Shown here: positions 22,585 through 34,669 of the stretch, piece by piece
Layout of the letters: each line of letters begins with the position of its first letter
How positions within the stretch are numbered: the stretch's first letter is position 1
Origin: Phocoena phocoena
Taxonomy: Eukaryota > Chordata > Mammalia > Artiodactyla > Phocoenidae
Length of the DNA: 64,000 nt
Reading direction: 5' to 3'
NCBI RefSeq assembly: GCF_963924675.1
Contig: NC_089230.1
Coordinates: 7,007,001 to 7,071,000 of the forward strand
Made by a program: the position numbers and the translations under genes
The notes under the pieces: model-generated
Told to the model about the DNA's origin: nothing
The model's database searches: none
The model's input: only the letters and a program-made list of their open reading frames with translations

Positions 22585-23271
22585 ATTTTCAACACTGAAT
22601 ACCAACAATGGTTTTCCAAAAATGATAAGTGCAAAGCTATTAGGTTATTTCCAAAAGATTTTTAAATTTGTTTATCCTTTTCCTCTCGGACTGTGGATGA
22701 TGAGCAGATGACCAACATTGCATGACAGGAACAAAAACACAATGAATAACCTATGAGCGTCCTTCCCCCTTGGCTGAGCAGCTCGTAACGGGGGAGCTTG
22801 GGTGTTGTTGGCTGAAGCGATTGGATACATGGGTCAAGGACACAAAAGAACAGCCAACTGGAAAAGCAAAGTGAACTGGATTGACCTTAAGGGCAGAGAT
22901 CTTTTTCTCTCCCGTAACTTCTTATGGGAGAAAAAAAGATCTAGAAAGAGGAGAGCAGAGGAAGGTGGGGTGAGATAGACGAACCCCCATACAAGCTGAA
23001 GTCTTGGAGAGTCTGGGGGTTTGGGGTGGGGGAGAGGGAATTAGAAGCAATTCCCATGTGAGCTGTTGAGATTTTGAGAGTAAAGAGAATGGGAAAGAGG
23101 ACATTAAGAAGAATTTGAGTGTGTTTTGAATGTGCCCCTTTAGAGAGACAACAGTCAAGCCTTAAGTTACTTTGAATTACTGTATTTCTTCTGAATGGGA
23201 TTTTCTCCAGAGACAGGCCATAAGATGAACAAGGACTGATGAATTTATGCAGATTAAAAGTGCAAGATAAG
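22585..23271. other. No gene recognised; unique DNA
   Basis: No recognised repeat or gene. Confidence 0.5.
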
Positions 23272-23445
23272 GGAGATCAGCTCAGTGCTTTGTGACCACC
23301 TAGAGGGGTGGGATAGGGAGGGTGGGAGGGAGACGCAAGAGGAAGGGGTATGTGGATATATGTATACATATAGCTGATTCACTTTGTTATACAGCAGAAA
23401 CTAACACACCACTGTAAAGCAATTATACTCCAATAAAGATGTTTA
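23272..23445 (+). mobile_element. LINE-1 3' end, distinct subfamily
   Basis: 'gggagatcagctcagtgctt', 'gtgaccacctagaggggtgg', 'agctgattcactttgttata' and 'gcaattatactccaataaag' define another cetartiodactyl L1 3' UTR type. A (TA)n tract follows at 23448-23468. Confidence 0.9.
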
Positions 23446-23470
23446 AAAATATATATATATATATATAGAA

Positions 23471-24105
23471 AAAAAGAAAGAAAAAAGTGTAAGATAAGAG
23501 TAAAATTAATTTAGGAAAATCGGCTTAGGCCCCCGTGTTCCCCCAGGGAAGCGTCAATGTCTGACTCCTAGAGGGAACTTTGTTCCTGGGTGTGGAAAGA
23601 AAGACCAATTCACCAGGAAATGGCCAGTGTGAAAATTCAGATTCAGGGATCCTTGTAAAAGGTATTTTAACGTGGACTAAAAGATCTTTCTAACTTTGCA
23701 AACCTCTTCCTAACCCATATGTGACCAGGGCCTAAGAGGTCATTCTGATTTCTTAGTTCATGTTTTCCTTGGTATTTCTTCCTACTGTGATTTCTAAAAA
23801 TGTATCAACTGATTCTCCACCCCCCTTCCCAGCTTTTTTCTTTTTAAGTAACACCCTTCTTAAGCAACACTTCACCTATACAAGACCTGAGAGAAGGAAA
23901 TCATAGAGAAGCCAACACAGTCACAGGCACATTCTCTGAAATTCATGTGGGTTAGTCACACTGAGTTGGGCAAGCACTTCTTAGGCCTCAGTTTACGCTG
24001 ACAAGCTTGGTCATCAGGCTTCTTAAGTAGTCATCTTCAGAAAATAAAAGGTTTTTAAAGGAATAAGAGTGGCCCTTGGTGCTCTGCTCGTGTTCAGGGT
24101 TCAAA
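23471..24105. other. No gene recognised; unique DNA
   Basis: No recognised repeat or gene. Confidence 0.5.
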
Positions 24106-24109
24106 GGAA

Positions 24110-24560
24110 TAGATGGATGTTGGATAGAAGAGTGGATGGATGGGTGGATACTGGGTGGGGGAGGGCATGGATGTTGAGTGGATGTTGGGTGGGGGAGTAG
24201 ATGCATTTTGGGTAGACATTGGATGGAGTAGATGGATGTTGGGTGGGGGAGGGGATGGATGTTGGGTGGATGTTGGGTGGGGGAGGGGATGGATGTTGGG
24301 TGGATGTTGGGTGGGGGAGGGGATGGATGTTGGGTGGATGTTGGGTGGGGGAGGGGATGGATGTTGGGTGGATGTTGGGTGGGGGAGGGGATGGATGTTG
24401 GGTGGATGTTGGGTGGGGGAGGGGACGGATGTTGGGTGGATACTGGGTGGGGGAGGGGACGGATGTTGGGTGGATACTGGGTGGGGGAGGGGATGGATGT
24501 TGGATGGGTGTTGGTTGGAGTGAATGGATGTCGGGTAGATGTTGGTTGGAGTACTGGATG
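24110..24560. repeat. G-rich 34-bp minisatellite
   Basis: The regular part has units starting at 24257, 24291, 24325, 24359, 24393, 24427 and 24461. Each unit is two 11-base 'ggatgttgggt' modules plus a 12-base 'gggggaggggat' module. Degenerate modules extend it to about 24110 and 24560. Because 34 is not divisible by 3, every frame rotates, but the unit has few stops, so long artificial ORFs (up to 240 codons) arise on both strands. Confidence 0.97.
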
Positions 24561-25371
24561 CATGTTTCCCTCAACAGCCAGTTTTGGGGTGAGGTGAGGG
24601 TGGGAGATGGGATGTGGGGACAGAGAGTTCCCCTGGCAGTAAAGAGGACAAGCAGGCAGGCAGGCTGAGGGCTGGGCTCTGTATGAAGGTAGAACGTGGA
24701 CAGACAGCACTCAGTGTTTCCGGGCCAGACTGGAAAAGCACTGCAGGTGCTCAACATTGCATAGACTCTTATGGCCAGATTTCAAGTGTGAGTCCGCTGT
24801 ACCTACAAAGAACTTCTGTTCCCATCAAAGAATGTATCTCTTACCCAGTTGGTTTTTAATTGCTCCCCAGCACCCAGATGACCCATGTTTCTCCTGTGGC
24901 CTTTTCTCAGCCGGTTGTCAGTGAAGGGGAAAGGCACAGACTGAAAAGGAGTTTGAACCAGTGGTGCTAACCGCCAGCCCCAGGAAGCCCCACCCCCATC
25001 CTAGCCTCTGGAGCCATCATTTCTGTTTGGCCTGGGCTCTGTCCTCTCCCGCCCTCTCTGTGTTCTCCCTACTTTGCCGCCCAGAGGCTGCCATCTGGCC
25101 TTTCCCATTCCTCCCGCACCTGCAGGGCCTGGGAAACAATCCCCAGGGTCCAAGTTTGTGGTGTCAGTCACTGCCTTTGTTGGAACATGAAGGGATCCTT
25201 CTGGAATGAGTGAATCTATCAGTCATTCTTCATTTCAATTACCATCTTAGAAGTAATTCTGGAACTATTACTCAGGGACCTTGGCCATAAGAATTTTATA
25301 AAATTCTGGAGCCATTACAACTGTCTGTTTCCCTAGAGTGATTCATGGTAACTTTAAAAGTGAAAAGGGCC
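24561..25371. other. No gene recognised; unique DNA
   Basis: GC-moderate sequence without recognised repeats or exons. Confidence 0.45.
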
Positions 25372-25727
25372 TGTCATGGGCTAAATCATGTCCCAACCTC
25401 AAATTCATATGATAAAGTCCTAAGCCCCAATGCCGCAGAATGTGACTATATTTGAAGATAGATACTTTAAAGAGGTAATTAAGTTAAAATGGATCACCAG
25501 GGTGGGCCCTGATCTGATATGATTGGTGACCTTTTTAGAAGAGGCGATAAGGACACAGACACAGAGGGACAAGCATGTGAAGACGCAGGAAGCAGAGGGC
25601 CATCCACAAACCAAGGAGAAGCCAGCTCTGCTGACACCTTGATCTCAGACTTCCAGCTTTCGATTGTTTTAAGTACCACCGCCAGGTCTGTGGTGCTTTA
25701 TGATGGTAGCCCTAGCAAACAAGCACA
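25372..25727 (+). mobile_element. MLT1-type LTR (ERVL-MaLR)
   Basis: It starts TGTCATGGGCTAAATCATG and ends near 'ctagcaaacaagcaca'. In between are 'caaattcatatgataaagtc', 'caccagggtgggccctgatc' and 'gacaccttgatctcagactt', in the order expected for MLT1 solo LTRs. No internal retroviral sequence adjoins it. Confidence 0.85.
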
Positions 25728-27406
25728 GGGACTGAATACCCACATGCAGGGGAAAACAGAAGGCTTTTCGCCCTCATCTTATAGGAGCGGGAAGAGGAGG
25801 GGAGGAGTGGGGGACAGGCCAAGAGGAAAGGGAGAGGCCCCGTCCCCAGGAAAGTGACTGGGGCTCACAGCAGAAAGACCCCTGTGAGATCCCACCTGCA
25901 ATATTTTACGGCCGAGTGGAACCCCAGCTTAAGAGAGTAGGGTAACGTTTAGAGGCAGAACCACATTTACACACCCACAGCACTACAGACGATAGGTGAA
26001 TGCAAAGAGGGGAAAAAATATAAAAAGTGGACTTCAAAATGCAAAATGCATTGAGTCTGAGCCCATCTTGCAAAGGGGAAGCTGGCTTTTGCCGCATCTA
26101 CAGGGTCTCATGAGCGTCACCTCACTCCCCAGTCTGGAAGGCACGAGGCCTCGGCAGGTGTGGCGGTCACAGCCTTGGACCAAGAATCGAAGCCGTGGCT
26201 TCTGGATCAGCTCCCTTCAAACTGGCAGCACGGTTCTGCTTTCCACTTAACTCCTGTCACACCTCTGCTTGAGCATCTCGAAAAGGAAGAAATGGAGCTA
26301 GCTGGTCTCTAAGGACGCTTTTGTACTAAAATTCTATGGTTTTGACTCATAATGATTCTTAGTGAGTCAACAAGAAAAAGGCTAAATTATGTTCTGAATA
26401 TTCTAGTTAAGAAAACAGGCAGGCGTGAACTCTATTGTATAAATGTCTCCATCACAGTTATTTGAATTTGAAAGCCATTTTGTCGTTTAAAGATGTAAAC
26501 GTGGAGGAATTTTAGTGGAGCTTCTCATCCTCGGCAATTCTAACTGGGGACTAGCCGTGCCTGTCTTTCTAACAATACTTCTTCAGGACCCTCTTGGCAC
26601 AAGGAGATTGTGTGTGGCGCATTTCCCGGGTCGGACAGTTCCACTGTCTGAAACAGCATGTTTTTATATTAGTCTGTTTAATAGTACTTAAAGTTGACCT
26701 GCCACACATAATTCCAGTTTTCTTTCAGAAGTAGGGTTATCCAAGAAAACAAAAACTGGGTATTTATAAGGCAGTTAGCATCTCCCTTCCTAAGAAGTCA
26801 GTGGTTTCCAAATATCGAGAATCTATAGTCTTATACATCCATCTTACATTTATTTTAAAATTATAGTTACTTCAAAGCTAAAACAAAGGGAGTTGAAGAT
26901 TGTATCCCTGTCCATTTTCTCTTAGCTACAGACACATTTACTTCTTGTTTAAATATTTATAAAAGTGACTTCTCAATGTCTGCAGAGACCACCAGCTCCA
27001 TCTGCCCTGCAGGGTGCAGGACAGACCCCAGGATGGGAGGGAGCTGGTCCCGAGTGAAGAAACATCCCCTTCTCTAGGGACTTCCATCCACTTACACCTC
27101 ACTTCCCATCACTGCTGCGGACCCCAGGCTCTTCTTTCCTACGTTTTATTGGTTCCAGTTTCGTGTTTTGTTGGTTCCTTTTCATTCCATGATGAATATT
27201 CTCACTTAAAGGAAAAGAATAATTCTCTCAGTCTGGAACCTTGAACCTCTGCTTTTCTCTGGGATTTCCTGCAGTAAGGAGACACCCTCGGACATCCTGC
27301 TGACCGAGGCAATGCTGGGAGTCAATCCAGGTCCCACTCACCCAAAAAGGGAAGCCTCTGACCCTTCCTCTGTTTTCTCTCAGCAGAGCACAAATACTTC
27401 TGTTTC
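25728..27406. other. No gene recognised; unique DNA
   Basis: About 1.7 kb without recognised repeats. Positions 26380-26900 are AT-rich with a few retained CpGs and could be a conserved non-coding element, which I cannot test here. Confidence 0.4.
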
Positions 27407-27600
27407 CCATTACTCATTCAACAAACGTTCATCAGAGGTTTATTATGTTTAGGTAGAGTCATAGAAAGTTGGAGTTCCAAGGAATTTTAAAAAATAAGCT
27501 GGACCAATGCCTTCATTTTGTGGTGAGAAAACCAAAGCTCTTGAGACCAGTGACTTGCCCGACATAGAGATCGTGAAGTCTTCTAGTGATGGACAAAACT
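27407..27600 (-). mobile_element. Old L2/MIR-like remnant
   Basis: 'actcattcaacaaacgttca' followed by 'gagaaaaccaaagctcttga' and 'gtgacttgcccgaca' resembles antisense L2 and then MIR-type text. It is strongly diverged and edges are uncertain. Confidence 0.4.
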
Positions 27601-27887
27601 GGAAAGCAGTTGGCTACATGCTGTCCTGAGCATATCGGGGCTGACGTCTTTTTCTGCTGGTTGTGGCTTCAGGAAGGGCCGAGGGGAGGGTGGTGCTGCC
27701 CCAGGCCTCTGTGCTCACCCCGTTCCTACGTCGAATGAATGCCACCTCCCCACCCAGGCTCCCTGGGCCTGGACTGACCTGACATTCCTCCACCTGCATC
27801 GTGCTTCCTCAGCTGTAAACAGGGAGCTGGGCTCAGATGCTCCCAATGGCACCTGCACGGTTCAGCACGGAGAACTTCTTTAGCTAT

Positions 27888-28075
27888 AGACGGTGCTCCA
27901 ACCCAGCAGAATCGGCATCACCTGGGAACTGGGTAGAAAGGTAAGTTCTCAGGCCCCGCCCAAACCTACTGGATCAGAAACTCTGGGGGTGGGTGCGGCC
28001 CAGAACTCTGTGACGTTACCAGCCCTACGGATAATTCTGGTGTATGCTGAAAGTCTGAGAACCGCTGCTCTAATA
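27888..28075 (-). mobile_element. MER5A-type hAT-Charlie transposon
   Basis: 'gcagaatcggcatcacctgg', 'tggatcagaaactctggggg' and 'tgaaagtctgagaaccgctg' are the reverse complement of MER5A, including the terminal 'gagaaccactg' equivalent. Confidence 0.85.
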
Positions 28076-28507
28076 TAAATAAAGGACCGAGTTGGCAGGC
28101 TGTGTGGGAATCGGGCCTCATCACTTCACTACGGGGAAGACGATAAACAGGGACCAGGACTTCTTCAAAAATCATTAGAGCAAGTACATTTTCACAGACA
28201 ATTTAAAAACATGTCGTGTCTTCCATTTATTTTACTGTGGTTAAATAATCTTGATTTTTTAAAAGAACAGCAGTGTAGTTAACCAGGCCTCTCTCTCTGA
28301 TTAAATGTACAATACACAAAAAGCTTTCAGAGATGGTCATTCAATAATTAACTTACAGAGATCTGTGCAAATTATTTTTCAGAGCCATGTCATGGAGTTT
28401 CTCGGGGTGGGTGGTGACTTGTAAAAACAAAATGACTTTAGATTTAAGTCGCTAGACTATATACTCAGTCACAGTGTTGTGAGAATAAATATTGTCTCCT
28501 TTGTAAC
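28076..28507. other. No gene recognised; unique AT-rich DNA
   Basis: No recognised repeat or gene. Confidence 0.45.
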
Positions 28508-29200
28508 TTCATTTTTTACTTGAAGTATAGCTGATTTACGGTGTTTCAGGTGTACAGCAAAGTGATTCAGGTATATCTACATACCTATATCTATCTATAT
28601 AGATATACAGAGATAGATTCTGTTTTTTCAGATTCTTTTCCATTATAGGTTATTACAAGACACTGAGTAGAGTTCCCTGTGCTGTACAGTAGGTCCTTGT
28701 TGTTTATTTCATATATGGTAGTGTGAATCTCAAATCCCTAATTTCCCCCAACGCTTTGCCCTTTGGTAACCATAAATTTGTTTCCTATGTCTGTGAGTCT
28801 ATTTCTGTTTTGTAAATAATTTCCTTTGTATCATGTTTTTAGATTCCACATATAAGTGATATCATACGATATTTGTCCTTCTCTGTCTGACATCACTTAC
28901 TAGGGTCATCTGTAGGTCCATCCATGTTGCTGCAAATGGCATTATTTCACTCTTCTTAAAAATTTTTTTATTGAAATGTAGCTGATTTACAATGTTGTGT
29001 ACGTTTCAGGTGTACAGCAAAGTGATTCGGTTATACATATATACGTATACATATATATTCTGTTTTTTTCAGATTCTTTTCCATTATAGGTTATTACAAG
29101 GTATTGAGTATAGGTCCCTGTGCTATACAGTAGGTTCTTGTTGGTTATCTATTTTATATATAGTGTTTCATTCTTTTTTATGGCTGAATAAATATTATCT
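28508..29200 (-). mobile_element. L1 3' end interrupted by another L1
   Basis: The antisense L1 3' UTR and ORF2 end runs from 'gaagtatagctgatttacgg' to 'gctgcaaatggcattatttc' (28954). It resumes at 29176 with 'tttatggctgaataaatatt', the next piece of the same element. Confidence 0.88.
28955..29165 (-). mobile_element. L1 3' end inserted into an L1
   Basis: A second antisense L1 3' UTR copy begins 'cttaaaaattttttta' and ends 'ttttatatatagtg'. It is flanked by tttcactctt (28945-28954) and tttcattctt (29166-29175), a 10-bp TSD with one substitution. This shows it entered the older copy. Confidence 0.88.
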
Positions 29201-30599
29201 TTTTTCTTAAAAGGCAAGCTGAACACCCCTAACAGTTTGCAGTTATGTGCAATCATATTCTGTAGCTCATTTTGTAATACAAAAAGCTGACTAAGGTTTC
29301 CAGTCGTTATGTTATTTGGACAAAGATGAGCCCTGGGCTATGAAATGTGAGGCAGGATGTCCTTTTGAGCGGTGGCCCTGGGTTATATCAAGGCAGGAGA
29401 ATGCCTTGTGTCTGGGTGAAAATCACCTCACCTCCCACTTTCAGGGCCATTTTTTATATTTCAGTGATAGTAGTGATAGTCAAGCTATATATTGAAAGTT
29501 TGGTTTTGTTTGTTCATTTTGGTTTTTAACTCTAAGGAATAAGTCCTGCTCCGGGGATGTGACCCAGGGCCTACACTTCATTGCTTTCGAGTGAAGAAAA
29601 AATGTTGGTTTTTAGTTGAATGAAGGGACTTAGCAAATGTGGGAGCAGCCCCACTGTAAAAGAATTAAAGGATTCAAGTGGTACCACTGTTGCTTTCTTT
29701 TTCCGGAGGAAAATAAGCGTTTGAACTTGGAGCTTTGGAAAGTGGCTACGTGTGCAGTGGGCCCCGGGCTACCTTCGCCCTTGGATCCTCACGGTTCCCT
29801 GCTGAGTCGGCGTCCTGCTTCCCCGAGCTCCTCCCACACGAGGCAGGCTGCGTGGCTCTGCAAGCCCTGCGGTCCCCGCCCTACCCCACCTCCCCGCCCC
29901 CCGCCGGGCAGGCAGCCTCCCAGCTCTCAGCAGAAGCATCCCTGCGGTTCTGCGTCCGCACAGAGGGACTGAGTCCCCATCTGAGGGAGGCGTCCAGGGA
30001 ACCTGCTGAAAACCCTGCTTCGTGGTTCTCAAGGGCGTCTTCAGGTAGACGGAGTGTACTGAGCACAAGGTCAATGTCATCGCGACGCTTTCATCAGACC
30101 AGCACCCTGAACTATCCGCCTGCGTTCATTCAGGCGCTGGAGGAACAGCCCCAACCCGGAAAGAGTGGTCACAGCAGCCTCGCAAAGTGCTCCTGCCCTT
30201 GGAGATGTGGCTGCTCTGCCAGGCCACCTTCAGCTTCCTCACTGCCAAATCCAGTGCTCAACTCCCGACCCCGTCTTCCTGGAGGACCGCTGATGGCGCC
30301 CCCCTCCAGGCTCCAGGACACCGTACCCTCGGGCGGTTTTCTTCCTGCCTCGTTCATCTCTCTGTCCTCTTCCCTGTTCCTTCCCTCCCCCCAGCCTCTT
30401 ACTGCTGGGGGCCCAGGGCTCAGTTCCCACCCCTCTAACCTCCCTGCTGTCACTCCGCACTGAGCACGGCCACGATCAGCAAGCCAGAAGCTCAGATAAA
30501 CTACTAATTCTGTAGTGCAGGTATGTCCCCAATATTGCGTGGTGCCCGATATTTACATGGCTAGCAAGTAAGTGTCGCATGAAACATGCCGCTGGAAAC
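29201..30599. other. No gene recognised; GC-rich block 29740-30470
   Basis: 29200-29735 is AT-rich unique DNA. From 29740 the GC content rises with a partly CpG-rich stretch (29760-30110). A 242-codon plus frame (29735-30463) is open throughout. Its composition (Pro, Ser, Ala, Leu rich) is what GC-rich chance frames give, and no domain is recognisable. Confidence 0.4.
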
Positions 30600-31607
30600 T
30601 CTTCATCCGCATTCAAGTTTAATTCAGCCTCCCGTGTTTCATCTGCCAACCCTCAGATGATCTCATCCAGTCTCGTGGCTTCCGATGCCACCTATACGCT
30701 GACTACTCCCAGACGTTTATCTCCAGCCTGGATCTTCTCTCCAGAACTTTACACTCCCACTGCCAACGCCCCACTTCCACAAGGATAATTAACAGATGTC
30801 TCTACCTCAACATGTCACAAACGATGCTAATCTTTACCAAAATACCTGCTCTACTCACAGGTAATTTCGTCCCCGAATTTGCTCAGCCGAAACCTCAAGC
30901 ACAAACCTTGATTCCACTCTCTCTTCAGGCCCCACGTCCAATCCCTCAGGAAGTCCACTGGCTCTGGCTGGTCTGCCACCAGCATCTCTTGCTGGATCAC
31001 TACAAACACCTCCTGCTCACGCGTCTGCTTGGTCCGTGCCCCATACGGCTTCTCCTCAACACACCAGCAAGAGTGATTGTTTAAAACCTCAGTCATGTCA
31101 TGTCACTTTCCAGCCCACCGCAAGGCTCCCCAAACCACTCAGCATAAAACCCAGAGGTCTTTACACCGTCCTGCAGAGCCCCACGGCCCAGCACCCCATG
31201 CCCCTCTGACATTATCTCGTCTGCGGCCCTCCTTGTTCCTCTAACAAGCCAGCATGTCCTGCCACGGACCCTGGTCCTGGCGACCACCCCTAGATCCCCC
31301 AATCTTTGCTCAGTCCCACCTTCCCGGTGAAGCTTGCACTGACCCCCTGCTTCACATTCCCACCACTCACCACCCCTCACACTGCAGACACTCCTTGCCT
31401 GACTTTTCATTTTTCCATAAATATCCAATTCTAGCATATCATAAACATTTATTACAATTATCACTTGTTTTCAGACTCTTCCCCTTAGAAAGTTCCACAA
31501 CCGCAGGAATCCTTGTTTGGTTCCCTCGTGTACCTGGCACCTGGCGGAGGGCTGGCCTCACAGCCACAGGTAGACATAGTGTTGAATAAATGGATGAATG
31601 AATGAAT
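30600..31607 (+). mobile_element. Large L2 LINE remnant (RT end to 3' tail)
   Basis: The order is RT C-terminal region ('gatgatctcatccagtctcg', 'ggatcactacaaacacctcc'), then 'tcatgtcatgtcactttcca', then the 3' tail 'tagtgttgaataaatggatg' with repeated ATGA. The frame at 30812-31084 still echoes the CR1/L2 RT end, with a HxxLLDHYKHLL motif where LDYCNSLL is expected. It is defective. Confidence 0.8.
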
Positions 31608-32324
31608 CACAGAGGTGATTGCAGGAAGCACAGATCCAGGTAAGCCCATGTTCCTTCCAGAGCACAATTCACTGGATGGAACAGAAGAGAAATCACTTGC
31701 AGAACTTAAATCGCCCTTCGACTCCTTCCTCCCCACTCCCTCTCTGTCCCTCGCAGTTAGATGCGGGCAGGTTAAATGCAAATAAGACGCAGTTGCCCTA
31801 TACCTCCAGGTGGGCAGAGGCCCAGGGAAACCACCCCAGCAGTTTCCTAAGACAAACCTTCTCGAGGCCAATCATTAACTTCCTGGCTGGCAAACAGCTA
31901 CTTGTTCTCGGGGCTCTGCTGCCCCACGTTCATGTCTAAGAGACGAACGACCCACAGGGAGCCCCGTGATGTCGACGTGATGTGTTGAAATGAGTCTCAC
32001 TGCAAATGGGACCATAAGCCGTGCCACTTGGTTACTAATAGTTATTTTCCTGGGTGAGGTTGTCAATTTTAGTTCAAGAGGATCCTGTGAATGCCACGTT
32101 TCAGGGGATGAGATAAGGGAAGAAATCATGGGTGTTGCTTGCTGAAGTGACTTATTCATCTTGACAAAAATCACATGCAAGGGAACCAGGTTGGAACTGG
32201 TCCCTGACCGCCTCCCACGACAGCCTCAGGGACCTTGATCCTGGGCAGGGTGACAGGGTGCCGAGTCCACACTTCACGCTAACTGACTTGGATGAAGGTC
32301 CAGCTCGACTTCCCTGTGGGAAAT
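31608..32324. other. No gene recognised; unique DNA
   Basis: Opposed frames at 31485-31871 (minus) and 31619-31939 (plus) overlap; neither has splice or motif support. Confidence 0.45.
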
Positions 32325-32480
32325 TCTCAGCCTCCCTGAGCCTCAGTCTCCTTTTCTGTAAAATAGGGGTGCTATGCCAAAGGCGTGCTGGGAAACACAC
32401 GTGAAATATGAGTGTAATGTACTTAGCATGGCGCCTTGAGTATAGTGAGTACACAATCCATTGTAGGTACTTTCATTCTT
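32325..32480 (+). mobile_element. MIR SINE fragment
   Basis: 'tgagcctcagtctccttttc', 'tgtaaaataggggtgctatg' and 'gtgagtacacaatccattgt' follow the sense MIR order. Confidence 0.75.
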
Positions 32481-33224
32481 CGGGAAGAAAGTGACAGATG
32501 CTGGCTGCTGGGTCCTAAGAAAACAATTTAAAACAAAATTTCCCAAGCAAGGTGAAACTCATTTGCCTGAAGGGTGCAGTTTTGCTTCGATGAATATTTA
32601 GAAATCAGACAGGAGTCTACATGTGAAACATCTTTGCCCTGGCCAGATACTTGGCTGTTCCCACAATGACAATGTAGGAACAGCCTGTAATCTTAAAGCA
32701 ACACTCTGGCCAATGTACTTTTTAGTCCAAATTATGTGCATGAAAAACACAAACTCTTTCCAGAACCAAACTAGATTCTGTAATTGGTTCTTGGCAATAT
32801 TTATCAAACCTGTCTTCAAAGAGTTGGTATTAAGTAGTAGAGGCATGATATATATATATATATAGTTGTTATAAAGAATGCTAAACTATAGGGCACGTCC
32901 TTACAATAAAGGAAGGAATCAAAACAGATCCACGTGGAAAAACAACCAACAACAACACAGAATGATTACAAAGCATATCCCAACAAATACAAACTATTGG
33001 AGTTTATACAGATCATCTTTGGCCACGCTTACCTATGATATTCTTGCTGAAGCCCTTTTCATAAACCAAATTAAGAATCAGTTCCATTCCCGGGTACCTT
33101 GAGTAGATTAATATTGGGCTGGGAGAGCATAAAACCTGTTGTTTTTGAGAGGAGATCTTGAGTTTTCTCTTAGATAACAGATGGAGAAATTGGTGTAAAT
33201 AGATTTTCTTTTTGGCTTTTTTAA
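32481..33224. other. No gene recognised; unique DNA with a (TA)n run
   Basis: A short TA dinucleotide run lies at 32849-32864. The rest is AT-rich unique sequence. Confidence 0.45.
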
Positions 33225-34063
33225 AAATTGAAACAACATGCATGTGGAGAAGGGCACCGAACCTAAGTGTACACGCATCAGTGAATTTGTCCGAAGTGAA
33301 CCCACCCATATAATGACTACAGAACAAGAAACAGAATATTTCCAGTACCCCAAAAGCCCCCTACCCTCCTGCGCCTCCAAAGGTAACCCATCTTAACTTA
33401 CGGTGTGTAGACTGGTTTTCCCCGGTTGTGAACTTACTGATGGAATCACGGAGTAGGTAACCTTTGGTGTCTAGCTTCTTTGGTCAAAATTGCCCTTGAG
33501 ATATCTTTCCACATTTGTTGCATTTAGTTGAGTTCCAGTCATTTCCTTTGCTGGATAGTATCTTAGAGTCTAAATATACCACCCTTTCTACGTATGTTCG
33601 TTATATGTGCTATACACGCTCTTTCACTGTGGATCAGGTTGTTGTTGTTTACTGTTACACATAAAGCCGCTATGAAGACTGTTGAACGTGTGCGTGCATG
33701 TCTGTTGGGCGTATGCCTAAGGGTAGAATTGCTGGATCGTGGGGTATGCACACCTTTGACTTTTTCAGAACACATGACACCGCTTGCCAGAGCGGCTGCA
33801 TCTCTTTACCTCCCTCTAGGTATATTTCATCCTTTGTATGGTAGTCATTCTGATGGGTGTGTACTAACAAAGTTAAACATCTTTTCAAATGTGTGTTGAT
33901 TTGAACATTCTCTCTTGTGAAGTGCCTGTTCAAATTCTTCCCATTTTCTATGAGGTTGACTTTTTCTTACTGATTTGAAGGCTGTTTTAACACATTCCAA
34001 ATAAGGGCTCTTTGTCAGTCATTCATGTAATAATATCTTCTCACTCTCTGTAGCTTGTCTTTT

Positions 34064-34424
34064 TTTTTTTTTTTTTTAATAAATTTATTTGTTTATTTAT
34101 TGGCTGCGTTGGGTCTTCATTGCTGTGCGCGGGCTTTTCTCTAGTAGTGGCCAGCGGGGGCTACTCTTTGCTGCGGTGCGCGGGCTTCTCATTGCGGTGG
34201 CTTCTTTTTGTTGCGGAGCTGGGGCTCTAGGCACGCGGGCTTCAGTAGTTGTGGCATGAGGGCTCAGTAGTTGTGGCTCACGGGCTCCAGAGTGCAGGCT
34301 CAGTAGTTGTGGTGCAGGGGCTTAGTTGTTCCGCAGCACGTGGGATCTTCCCAGACCAGGGCTCGAACGCGTGTCCCCTGCATTGGCAGGCGGATTCTTA
34401 ACCACTGCGCCACCAGGCAAGTCC
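34064..34424 (-). mobile_element. Full-length long-form CHR SINE
   Basis: The minus-strand head 'ggacttgcctggtggcgcag' carries one change in the usual 'cttccctgg'. The long body and T-rich (plus-strand) tail are present. An exact 15-bp TSD, tgtagcttgtctttt, is at 34049-34063 and 34425-34439. Confidence 0.97.
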
Positions 34425-34555
34425 TGTAGCTTGTCTTTTGACTCTTTTACTCCTAACTTTTGATGAACGGAACTTTATTTGGTCATCATCCGGTTTCTCA
34501 GTCTTTTCCTTTATGGTACTTTTTGAACCCTGTTTAAGAAAACTTACCCTATCCC

Positions 34556-34669
34556 CTACCTGTATGTGTATGGCTGATTTATTTTGTAGTGCAGTGGAGG
34601 CTAACACGACATTGTAAAGCAACCATACTCCAATAAAGATTAATTTAAAAAAAAAGAGAGAGAGAGAGA
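34556..34669 (+). mobile_element. 114-bp L1 3' end with a 20-bp TSD
   Basis: Only the last ~80 bases of an L1 3' UTR ('gctaacacgacattgtaaag', 'atactccaataaagattaat') plus an A/GA-rich tail are present. Exact 20-bp direct repeats at 34536-34555 and 34670-34689 flank it. Confidence 0.95.

Noticed and set aside
24110..24560. CRISPR-like array
   Set aside because: The units are contiguous tandem copies without unique spacers, in a mammalian genome.
23988..24710. 240-codon minus frame rich in HPTSIPSPTQ-type repeats, and sister frames on both strands
   Set aside because: They are translations of the 34-bp minisatellite; repeats with few stops open all frames.
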